Shown here one piece after another: positions 22,383 through 32,363 of a DNA stretch of 64,000 nucleotides. Every line of letters starts with the position of its first letter. The first letter of the stretch is position 1. The notes under the pieces were generated by a model. That model was given only the letters and a program-made list of their open reading frames with translations, was not told the origin of the DNA and did no database searches. The stretch is taken from the NCBI GenBank assembly GCA_907165275.2, contig OU015665.1:1116001-1180000 (forward strand), written 5' to 3'. Source of the stretch: Zygaena filipendulae (lineage: Eukaryota > Arthropoda > Insecta > Lepidoptera > Zygaenidae). Position numbers and translations under genes: made by a program.

Positions 22383-22430
22383 TGTTAACGATTGTAGATT
22401 GTCAACTTGGCTAGGGGGGTAGGAGTCAGT
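22383..22430. repeat. Family H terminal fragment
   Basis: gttaacgattgtagattgtc then aacttggctagg, the reverse complement of the end at 20985. Confidence 0.5.
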
Positions 22431-22643
22431 TCCACTCCACATGCAAACACCCGTCTCGAACAGCGTTGTGTTAATAGAGTCAACATTATTAACTCGGGAC
22501 CAGCTCCTGAATTGGATACGGGTGTTCACTGTACAAGTAAATTAACTCTTTAATATTTAATGGCTGAGCTCATTAAAATTAGTTAGGCATAGTTTTCTTT
22601 ATGAATTATTGACTCCTGGGTATAATTTTCGAATTATTGATTT

Positions 22644-22830
22644 ACTAGCTGTTCCCCGCGGTTTCACCCGCGATAAGTTGGGAGTTCCCGCGGGAATTTT
22701 GTCCATCTCTGTACCTCTGAAAATGTGTATGCACAATTTCATGATGATCAGTTGAGCCGTTAAGGCGTGAAAGCGTAACAGACAGACAGACAGACAGAAT
22801 TACTTTCGCATTTATAATATTAGTAGGGAT
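22644..22830 (+). mobile_element. CGCGGG-hairpin element, complete
   Basis: actagctgttccccgcggtt head, (caga) run at 22780-22797 and tttataatattagtaggga end. Confidence 0.88.
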
Positions 22831-22999
22831 AATTGGTGATGTCTTGTGATATATTGTAAGAGCTGTACATGAGTATTTTTTTTATATATGTATAGACAAA
22901 ATAACTTGTAAAAATTGATTATCAATGTCGTTATAGATTGAGAAATATGGAAAATTTACAAAAAAGAAAACTTTATCATAAACTTACAAAAAAAAAGGT

Positions 23000-24510
23000 A
23001 AATTATAACGTAAACGTTCTTCCCCCACTTCCACTATGGAATCTTCCACTGTCTTCACTTCACCGGTCCGAAGTTGGTCGGTTTTCAATATAGGGCGGTA
23101 TAGCCGAGCAGCAGTTGCCGTCACGATGCCATCACCAAACGATGCACGGTGAGGCTTTTTTGCGAATAAAAACCGAGCTCACTTTATGAACCCGTTCCGT
23201 GATACGAAGGATAATAATACACCTAACTGCAAATAGGTGAAGCAATAGCAATAAACCCCTAAAGCCGTCTTCAGCTCTTGGGTTAGGTGTTCGTATACGT
23301 AATATTGAGACGGGTGGGAAAGATATAAAATAATCTCTCACAAGTCGTAAATATCACGGTGGAAGGACGAATTCCTTAGTTATTAACTTGACACGGGTGT
23401 ATTCTGAGCTATCCGAGGGTTGAAATTATCGTAGGACCCGTCTTTGGAGTGGAATGTTTTCGCCAAACAACGCGATCATTGTGGAAGTTAGGTCAGAAGT
23501 TTATAACTGAGTAATGAAAGCGCAGTCGTGGATCTCTTGATTCTTAAAGGAATAAACGCATGGCACGTGTTAGTTAACTATAAGTGAATGATTGGGGTTT
23601 TTTCAAAGATTTGTCTTTTATTTTTCCATAGTGAAAATTTATGGTAGTCGTGTTTTGACTCAGACAAAAAAAAATAAGATTAATTTTTAAGGATCAGTAT
23701 CTTTACTAGTCGCTTAGGAGCGGTCAGTATTTCCTATACCCATACAAATACAGAAGTTATTTTCTTTGGAAACATCACGACCGATAAAAAAAAATGTTCA
23801 GTGTTTACCTCAAACCTGGATAAAATGCGAACTTATCCTATTAATTCTTATCAACGTATAGGCATTTTCCTTGGAGGATAAGAGTGGTTTTTTTCCCACC
23901 TATCAGTGCCGTTTAGCCTTTGAATGAGATGGTGTATTTATCTCAGGCAAATTACGTTTGAAATTTACAGAATACGGCGGCACTGAGGACGCCGAGCGAC
24001 TATGAGTTCGCACGTTGTTTTATAGGCATACAAATCGTTAATCTCCCAGAACACTTCCAGTCGTCGCATCTAAGGTACATCCACGGGCGCAAGTGAATTA
24101 TGTAGACGGCAACGGTTTTCATTAAACGTTTTAATAAAACCTCCGCGAGCGAGTTCCGTTGTGACTCCGCCGACTTCAACGGTGCGTCGCGTTGCGGCGG
24201 CTACAGCGCTTTAACAAATTTTTTAAATTAACCAAACCCACCCAGTCCCGAAGGCGGTTCGCGGCGACTTTAATTATGCACAATTATTCGTATTTCCTTT
24301 ACTATTTTTGTTTTCTTTGGCGACAAAACGAAACGACGTTTCTTTAAATTAACCACGTTTGCATCTAGATTGTTTATTAGTTTATGAGCGGCACAGCGAC
24401 ACTTTTGGAACACTTTTTTTTACAGAAACATGGCACAGTTCTGTTCTTTTGGCAGTTGCGTTTTGGTGCTCGGTGGTTCGTATTTTGAGGTGCATACATT
24501 AGTGGAGGAG
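23000..24510. other. Intron 1 region without recognised repeats
   Basis: No exon was found. Contains a CpG-rich stretch (23930-24310) in an AT-rich setting, noted as a possible regulatory element. Confidence 0.45.
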
Positions 24511-24713
24511 TTACATATTCCCCACGGTTTCACCCTCGGTAATATCGGAGTTCCCGCGGGAATTCCAGGATAAATTATACCAATAAACCTTACTCTGTAA
24601 TCACTCTATGTATTGCTGAAAACCGCATGAAAATTCGTTCTGTAGTTTTTGAGGTTATCGCGAACAGACAGACAGATAGAGAGATACTGCGGAGGACTTT
24701 GCTTTATAATATA
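24511..24713 (+). mobile_element. CGCGGG-hairpin element, 'aaaaccgcatgaaaa' subfamily
   Basis: ggagttcccgcgggaattcc, aaaaccgcatgaaaattcg, cagacagacag and the end actttgctttataatatat. Confidence 0.78.
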
Positions 24714-26350
24714 TTGTAAATTTGTAATATATGAACACAGACGTGTACTCTATTAAGTCGCGAAAGAGAATATAATGTCACTGTTAACAATACACAGCTC
24801 AAAGTAACTCTACAACTCTACAATAGTATACATCAAGTCATAAAGGCTGTCATAAAGTGTGATATTAAAAGGATTCCCAAGTGTTTTTGAAAGGAAAACG
24901 TGTTATTGCTGCCATAATCGAGATTTGCAAGTATACTTTTCTTTAAATTTTCGAGAAATAATAACATTATCTACTATACGTGTGTCAAGACTGTATAATG
25001 TATCATTGTTCTCGAGACTAGTTGCTATAGGCAGTTATTCTTTTTCCAAACTCGAAAATAGACTGAGGTCCATTCTATAGTGATTGATTATGGAATACTT
25101 CTTCTTCTTTAGTTTATGGCTTCCGTATATGAAAATTGACAAAATTATATGAGTTATTTTATGTCAATTCCATATTCAAATTGTGATGTTATTATACCAT
25201 TGCTCTACCGTTATGACGAGGATTTTGCCAGAGTCACGTCAAAGAATTGATTAGCCGGTGTTTCCAGGTTTTTTTTTTGGTCTGCAGGACATTCTGTGAC
25301 GCGCATAAATCAGTAGGCACATGGTGAGCTATTAGTCGTTTATGGTTATATTAATGCCATAGATATATACTGGCGCCTGGGTAGTTCACTAGTCAACTAA
25401 AGGATGTTTTTTATTCAGATTAAAGATTTCCTGAAGAAATCAACATCTATAAGTATAATGATAACGCATTTGTTATTAAATAAAATAGTTATGTCGTCAC
25501 CGCACCGCTAGTTGATATTTGCCAAGCCCTTCATCTCTCGGCCGCCGCGATAAGAAATGAAAGATTCCTCGCTCGACGCCCGCACCCCGTGACTCTCCCT
25601 TTATGACGATACACACGGCCGTGTGGAATGACGACCTACAATTTTTTGTATAAATTATAGATATGTAGGAACATAGCACATAAGATTATCTGCTGTTTAG
25701 GTATTTCACCTGCGTTAATTTCAGAATACAGGCGATAAATTTTAAATTGTGCAGAAGAAACAGCGAGAAACAGCTTACAGAGTTATAAAGAGACGTTAAA
25801 TTTAATAAAAAATGTCTATAAAGATGTAAAGTTGAACGAAGCTGTATTCAAACTCTCGACATCCCACGTTTACATATAACTAAAAAAAAATTGCAACAAA
25901 TAAAAACAAAAGAAAGCACTGATTCATGAATATATTGCGCGAACTGTAATTTCAACGAATACGTTCCATGTGAAACATCAAACTCTCATAACGTTTACGT
26001 TCGGTCGCGGGCAAAAAAATACCTTATTATTACGAATGCTCCCAATTCTTACACGCCGTGTGTATAAAAATGGGTGGATCCATTAACTTTATTTGCGGGC
26101 ATTTCCCTCCAACTAAAAGAGGTCGGATATCGGCAGATTGGAATGATCTATTGTTCCCAGATTTCATTTGGTAACAATTTTTGTGTTGCCAGCGTTGTTG
26201 GCTACTACATTACTATAGGTACCTATATATATATCTATGAATGAAGATATGTTTTGATCAAATGTTATCTCCACTGGATCGAAAGGGAATTGGTTATTTA
26301 TAAGCAAGCTTGGACCGTCCGGCTGGTTTATTTATTTATTTTTATGCTTA
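24714..26350. other. Intron 1, mostly unrecognised
   Basis: No exon or clear repeat. A GC-richer block at 25500-25630 holds the 14-bp palindrome cacacggccgtgtg at 25612-25625. Confidence 0.4.
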
Positions 26351-26610
26351 ACTAGCTGTGCCCCGCGGTTTCACCCGCGTGAGTTCCGGGATTCCCGCAG
26401 GAACTCCAATGCAGTCTAATTTACTCCTTATAACAACAGCTAATTAGCAGTGAATCCCGTCAATATTCCCGCAGGAACTCCAAAATTCTTTTATATAAAC
26501 CTTGTCCTGACAATAACGAACCCAAAAAAAAAACAATTTTCCAATTTGGTGCAGTCGTTTGTAAATTATGCGCTTACCAACACATTTGACGATTCATTTT
26601 TATTATATAG
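26351..26610 (+). mobile_element. CGCGGG-hairpin element, 'cggctggacc' subfamily
   Basis: actagctgtgccccgcggtt head, two gcaggaactccaa blocks and a ttcatttttattatatag end; abuts the next element directly. Confidence 0.82.
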
Positions 26611-27088
26611 ACTAGCTGTGCCCCGCGGTTTCACCCGCGGTAATTTCAGAGTTCCCGCGGGAATTCCGGGATAAAAAGTACCCTATGTCCTTCAATGCAC
26701 CCCTGACAACGTGCATGTCAAATTTCATCCAAATCCGTTCAGCCGTTTATGCGTGATTGAGTAAACGTATGCTAGGATAAAAGAGCTCGAAAGCGCATTT
26801 TCATCCGACTTGCTTCAAATTTATCGTCACTGCTCAGCTCCTATGTGTCTTAGCGTTATGTTATATAGCCTATAACCTGCCCAGGAGTATGAACTACAAT
26901 CGTACCAAATCCCTTCAGTAGTTTTTGACCCATGCGTGCACATGCAGACAGACAGACAGACAGACAAAAAATTTATTCATTGCATTTTTGGCATCAGTAT
27001 CGATCACCATTCATCCTCCAATATTAATTTTGAATATATATTCAATGTACAGAATTGACCTCTCCACAGTTTTATTATAAGTATAGAT
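26611..27088 (+). mobile_element. Composite CGCGGG-hairpin + family E element
   Basis: Starts actagctgtgccccgcggtt, passes gttcagccgtttatgcgtga and gctcgaaagcgcattttcat, and ends with the family E block (caga run, ttttattataagtatagat). The same composite is present at 54510-55016. Confidence 0.8.
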
Positions 27089-27351
27089 AGAATAGATATA
27101 GATAAATAACTAGACTATGTAGCAACGACCGATAAAAGTGGCAAAAAAAAAACATTTCGAAAAGACATTTCCTTTGTTTTTTCGTAGAGCAGCCATATTA
27201 TTTTACATTACAAACGGACACTTTATTTTTGGTTATATCTATCGATACGAGTATCAATTCTGTTCAATTACATACGACATCAGTGACGCATGACCGAACA
27301 CATTGCGACCGATTCGGGCAATATTGGATTAATAAATAAAAAGAGAGCAAC

Positions 27352-27689
27352 TATAATAGGCATGTTGACTAATTTATAATTTTTAGTCCGTCTTGTAGAT
27401 TATTAAAAAATATTGGACACGTATTTTTTCTTTTTTTACGAATCAAAAAATAACGGCGATATATTGAGTTGAAATTTCGCGTGACGTCACTATTCTGACA
27501 GTTTGTATGGCGGTTTTAGCGGTTAGTGACGTCACGACCCCCTCACCCTAAACTTTAATGCGCTTTATCTCTGTATATTTTAATTTATTTGAAAAAGCAA
27601 AAAATACGTGTCTATTAAGTTTTTTTATTTTCTAACTGACGGACTAATTATAATTTTGATCTTCAAAAGTAGTCAACATCCCCATTATA
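27352..27689. mobile_element. MITE family G with paired TGACGTCA sites, full copy
   Basis: Inverted ends tataataggcatgttgacta and tagtcaacatccccattata, then mirrored tagtccgtc and ggacacgtattt blocks. Two perfect gtgacgtcac palindromes at 27481-27490 and 27526-27535 flank a short centre. Non-coding. Other copies near 28190, 37204, 56225 and 61011. Confidence 0.82.
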
Positions 27690-27705
27690 ATTCTGTTACA
27701 GAAAT

Positions 27706-27898
27706 CCTAATATTATATGTGCGAATGTGAGTTTGTTCGTTTACCCTTTCAAACTTTACTAAACCAATCATCATCCAAGCACACCTACACAGTGTCAGCG
27801 GTAAAAATAAGGACATAAGGACATAGGGTGCTTTTATCTCGGAATTCTCGCGGAAACTCCGAAATTAACGCGAGTAAAACCGCGAGGAATAGCGAGTG
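27706..27898 (-). mobile_element. CGCGGG-hairpin element, diverged
   Basis: ctaatattatatgtgcgaat to gtaaaaccgcgaggaatagc; the hairpin arms are mutated. Confidence 0.75.
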
Positions 27899-27903
27899 AA
27901 TGA

Positions 27904-28104
27904 ATCCTTACTAATATTATAAATGCGAAAGTAACTCTGTCTGTCTGTCACGCTTTCACGCCTCAACGGCTTAACTGATCATCATGAACTTTTGCATACT
28001 CGTTGTCAGGGGTACAGAGAAGGACATAGGGTACTTTTATCCCGGAATTCCCGCGGGAACTCCAAAATTACCTACTGCAGGTGAAACCGCGGGGAACAGC
28101 TAGT
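27904..28104 (-). mobile_element. CGCGGG-hairpin element, complete
   Basis: ccttactaatattataaatg to aaaccgcggggaacagctag, with a ctgtctgtctgtc run. Confidence 0.87.
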
Positions 28105-28189
28105 ATAAAATAAAAATGAAAAATGTTGTTCGTTGGTTTGAGCATCACTAGAGAACGGCTGGATTTGGCTACTTTTATTTTAAATTCGT

Positions 28190-28470
28190 AATGGGCATGA
28201 TGATTAAATTTTAATTTTTAAGTCCGTCTTGTAGAGTAATGAAAAATATTGGACACGTATTTTTTCTTTTTTTAACACAATCAAAAAATAACGGCGATAC
28301 ATAGAATTGAAATTCCGTGTGACGTCACACCTAGGTATACTTTATACTTTGTTATGACGCCGCGACGACGTTCTATTCCTAAACTTTAATACTACGTTTT
28401 ATCTAAGTATTTTTTGAATCATTTGAAAAAGCAAAAAATACGTGGCTTTTATTTTTCCAGTAGGTATAAC
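28190..28470. mobile_element. MITE family G, right end missing
   Basis: gggcatgatgattaaatttt, taagtccgtcttgtagagta and one gtgacgtcac site at 28319-28328; truncated after the gcaaaaaatacgtgg block. Confidence 0.75.
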
Positions 28471-28655
28471 TGAACTAATTTCTAAGATTTTTATAAGTGT
28501 ATGTGATGTAGTTTTTAGCGCCGCCGTGCGCCACGAGTCAAAAAATTTGAAGTTTTCACAAGGCTTCCTTTTACACAAGCACGAAGACGGGTTCATGGAA
28601 ATGCGACCGTTGAAAAGGAACGTTTGTATAGAAGTGACGCTTAGTTTAGTCATAA

Positions 28656-28818
28656 CTAGCTGTCCCACGCGGTTTCACCCGCGAATTCCAGGTTAAACTA
28701 TACATACCAACGTGTAAACCTGCCTCATGAATCTCTTTATCTATTGGCGAAAACCGCATGAAAATCCGTTCAGTAGTGAGACAGACAGACGGCGGAGGAC
28801 TTTGTTTTATAATATGTA
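28656..28818 (+). mobile_element. CGCGGG-hairpin element, 'aaaaccgcatgaaaa' subfamily
   Basis: ctagctgtcccacgcggttt, aaaaccgcatgaaaatccg and gactttgttttataatatg; a deletion behind the hairpin. Confidence 0.78.
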
Positions 28819-29318
28819 AGGAAAATTAGTTTTCGAGGTATTCCTTTCACATAAAAAACTACGCACTTCAGGGTTTTTACATAAAATCAACCTTCTAGGC
28901 GTTTTCGATAAACGTTAAAGTGAGTTTTTGGAGGACAACAAATTTTTGTTAAAAAATCTACCTATACTCAATATAATAACAATAAACCACTTCACCACAG
29001 TGGGATCAAGCCGGCATGAATAAGTTAAACGGATATGTTTCAGTTAGTTGTTGGCGAGCTAAGTTTGTGCCCCGGAGCTGCGTGGGGCGCGATGATAAAG
29101 GATTAACCTAACTCCTATTCCACACCACTTATGTAAGGAAATAAGGCTTTAAATTCAAACAAATCACCCATGAATAAATGTGGTGTCCATAGCACAGGCA
29201 TAATTGGTTCTATATTTCATTTAAATTGGATATGAAATGGAGTAAGTTTTTTCAGCTGAATTGAAAACCCTTATCAGCCGACCGACCTTTTTACCACACC
29301 GTACTGTTACACGCTGTA

Positions 29319-29513
29319 TCCTTATTATTACAAATGCAAAAGTGAGTTTATTTGTTTGTTACGCTTTCATGCCCTAACTACTCAAGCGATTATCATGAAA
29401 TTTTGGATACAAGTTGTTATGGGTATAGAAAACGATATAGGGTACTTTTTATCCCGAAATTGTCGCGGGAACTCTGAAATTAACGCGGTTGAAACCACGC
29501 GAAACGGCTAGTA
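29319..29513 (-). mobile_element. CGCGGG-hairpin element
   Basis: ccttattattacaaatgcaa to accacgcgaaacggctagta. Confidence 0.75.
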
Positions 29514-29889
29514 TACAAATAAAGACTTCACACGTGGGAGTTCGTTGGGTAGTTAATCGATTTTGGTTTCGACGTAGGTACGAGTTCGGAATAAGTCTTC
29601 TTTCGCTGGAGTGCGCTTTGTTGATACTGCGGATGAGCTAGCGAGCAAACAAAGGCGATTATTTGACATCCAACTTGTTATTAACAACCTCTTTGTCCCT
29701 CAAGTGTAAATGGAATTGGATTTCGCGTGTCAATCGCTTTACTTTCAAGTTTGGCAATCTGTTTAATCGGTTTACAGCTGTAATACAAATCGTATAGACG
29801 TCGGTATTATTGTCTTTTGTGTTTCACTAAATGCTGGCTGAAAATAGTGAAATGAAAAAATAACTGTTCTTTTGAATTATATTTAATAG

Positions 29890-31137
29890 TACATTGTTAT
29901 CCTAGGGGTGAAAGTAACTTATTTAGTCCCGAGACGGGGTTTGGCGCCCGAGCGTAGCGAGGGCGCCTATAGATCGAGGGACTAAATAAGTCTTTCTCCC
30001 GAGGGTAACACTGTGCTTTTCATTACGAATGCAAGGAAAGTAAAAATAAAAATAGGAATTAGCTAAAGAAAAAATTAGTGAAGATCGGATAGTCGCTTGA
30101 CACTTTCCCACCTATTTCTTTTTCTTTGGCCGGCTAGCTATACAGCCAGTATTTTTTATTTACATTGTGGCGACCTAAAAAAAATATTTTCTTTAATTAT
30201 TAAGTATTAATTAAAGAAAATAAAAAATATAAATAGGAATTAGCTTAAGAAAAAGTGAGTGAATTTTATTTTAATTAATACCTACTTAAACTTTACGTTA
30301 TTTCAATTTTACATCGCGCTGGCTATATAGAAAGTTGAAACATGGTTCAATAGAAATGTGAAAATAGACCTAGTTTTTTTTTAATAATTTGACATTGTCA
30401 GTTGAAAGCGATTCTCCCTAGGGCTGAAAAGTGTTACTTTCAACCCGCTTCTCAGGCAACTTCAGACCTACTTTCCGAGTATGAGTAATGAAATAGTACA
30501 TTGTTATCCAAGGGGTGAAAGTAACTCATTTAGTGCCGAGACGGGGTTTGGCGCCCGAGCGTAGCGAGGGCGCCAATAGTTCGAGGCACTAAATAAGTTA
30601 CTTTCTCCCGAGGGTAACACTGTGCTTTTCATTACGAATGCAAGGAAAGTCAAAATAAAAATAGGAATTAGCTAAAGAAAAAATGAGTGAAGATTGGATA
30701 GTCGCTTGACGCTTTCCCACCTATTTCTTTTTCTTTGGCCGGCTAGCTATTCAGCCAGTATTTTTTATTTACATTGTGGCGACCTAAATTATAATAAAGT
30801 CATCTAAAAAATATTTTCTTTAATTATTAAGTATTAATTAAAGAAAATAAAATAATATTATTTATATTTTAGTTAATTAATTAGCTTAAGAAAAAATGAG
30901 TGAATTTTATTTTAATTAATACCTACTTAAACTTTACGTTATTTCAATTTTACATCGCGCTGGCTGTATAGAAAGTTGGAACATGGTTCAATAGAAATGT
31001 GAAAATAGACCTAGTTTTTTTTTAATAATTTGACAGTTGTCAGTTGAAAGCGATTCTCCCTAGGGCTGAAAAGAGCTACTTTCAACCCGCTTCTCAGGCA
31101 ACTTCAGACCTACTTTCCGAGCATGAGTAATGAAAAG
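29890..31137. mobile_element. MITE family C, two tandem units
   Basis: Unit 1 (29890-30496) and unit 2 (30497-31137) share order and sequence: tacattgttatcc, a gacggggtttggcgcccgag...gcgagggcgcc stem, gtgcttttcattacgaatgc, then ttctttttctttggccggct and ttcagacctactttccgag. Each holds an inner perfect hairpin (tattttctttaatta with its complement). Non-coding. Confidence 0.8.
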
Positions 31138-31404
31138 TTTTTTACAAATACCTACTATAAGCTATAAGCTTGTGTCGTGGAAATCAAGTTAATGTGCTCT
31201 AATATACTTTACTACATACTACTGCACATAGTAGAATATAGTATAGATATATAAATACGCCTAGATTGGAGAGTAGAACCCTGTGTTCATCACACAAAGT
31301 CCACGACCACCGGATATTGAACCCGGAACCCCTTGATTAGCGACCTACTTCGCCAATCGGGTCGTTAATGTCAATTGTATACATATATTGTACTGCAACC
31401 ATAC

Positions 31405-31474
31405 CTTCTTTTGAGTCGGCCCCGCACGCGAGAAGAAACGCCAGGAGCGCGGCGTAGCAAGACACCACTCTCAT
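31405..31474 (-). CDS. igdb-like gene exon 1: start codon and signal peptide
   Basis: Begins MRVVSCYAALLAFLLACGAD, a short basic N-terminus, hydrophobic core and small residues before a likely cleavage site, as in a secretory signal peptide. The donor is GAAG|gtatgg, leaving phase 1. Exon 2 starts with two bases that complete a glycine codon. The ATG directly follows tttgtcgacag, a good splice acceptor, so the exon probably begins exactly at the ATG and the 5' untranslated region lies in another exon further right. It is 21 kb from exon 2; the link rests on phase match and on exon 2 lacking its own start or signal peptide. Confidence 0.72.
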
Positions 31475-31649
31475 CTGTCGACAAAATAAAATAAAATATA
31501 GTGACAACTGTATTTCGTCACAACACACTAAACTTGTTAACAAAAATTCTCGAAAAGTAGATAAAGTGCGAACTTTAACAATATTCATTAAATTATAAAA
31601 ACTATTACTAAAATAGAGGATACAATCATGATCAAAAGTAAATTTAAAT

Positions 31650-31867
31650 CTATACTAATATGATAAGAGCTAAAGTTTTTGAGTTTGTTAATTGTGAGTT
31701 TGTGACGTTGTAGGGGGTAATCTATGGATCTACTGAACCGATTTTAAAAATTCTTTCACTTATATAGGAAGCTACGGTAGTCCTGAGTGACATAGGGTAC
31801 TTTTTATCCAGAAACTCCGACGGGAAATCTGAAATTGACGCGGGTGAAACCGCGGGGGACAGCTAGT
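31650..31867 (-). mobile_element. CGCGGG-hairpin element
   Basis: ctatactaatatgataagag to gcgggggacagctagttt, about 180 bases upstream of igdb-like exon 1. Confidence 0.8.
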
Positions 31868-32165
31868 TTACAAATAATAATTAGTAAGTAATAAAATCTC
31901 AAGCCATTCATCATAATAAGGGTCACGCCACACATAACATAGACAAGTAGAAAGAGATCAAAGTGACCCTCTTGAGTCTAGAGAGTTCATCTTTGTATCA
32001 ATCAGATGTAAGAAACTCTAAAAATGAACGGCGTAACGATGGGGAACATAATATGGCTTCCCAGATTAAAAGTGAGTCTTTCAAATATGAAAAGGTAACG
32101 TTGATTTTATATTTCTGTGGGGATGTACTTTTACCTAAATATAATCAAATTACCTTTTACATGGA

Positions 32166-32363
32166 ACTAGCTGTCCCCCGCGGATTCACCCGCGGTAATT
32201 TCGCAGTTCCCGGGGGAATTTCGGGATAAAAAGTACCTTATGTCACTTAGGACTACCTTCAGTAGATCCAGAGATTAACCCCTACGACGTCACAAACTCA
32301 CAATTCTCATACTCATAATTAACAAACTCACAAACTTCAGCTCTTTATAATATTAGTATAGAT
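32166..32363 (+). mobile_element. CGCGGG-hairpin element
   Basis: ctagctgtcccccgcggatt to ctttataatattagtatag; same subfamily as 31650 but opposite strand, so the two flank about 300 bp as inverted repeats. Confidence 0.83.

Larger units (their letters stand above)
1..31474 (-). other. igdb-like gene (Ig + DB + FN3 protein), 3' end outside the window
   Basis: Gene span inferred by chaining 15 exons by eye; every junction has AG acceptor/GT donor and matching phase. The coding part seen is 2,603 nt, about 867 residues. Domain order is signal peptide (1-~19), Ig (~30-150), DB1 (~175-288), FN3-1 (~290-400), DB2 (~410-525), FN3-2 (~526-619), DB3 (~620-724), FN3-3 (~726-830), FN3-4 (from ~831, cut by the window). 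Alternating cysteine-rich DB and FN3 modules after one N-terminal Ig match the igdb family of nematodes and arthropods, predicted extracellular or cell-surface proteins of poorly known role. The reader should expect further FN3 domains and possibly a membrane anchor to the left. Orthology to a named gene is not claimed. Confidence 0.85.

Noticed and set aside
27481..27535. TGACGTCA pair as an enhancer of the igdb-like gene
   Set aside because: The pair is part of a MITE found at several places, so gene-specific function cannot be claimed.
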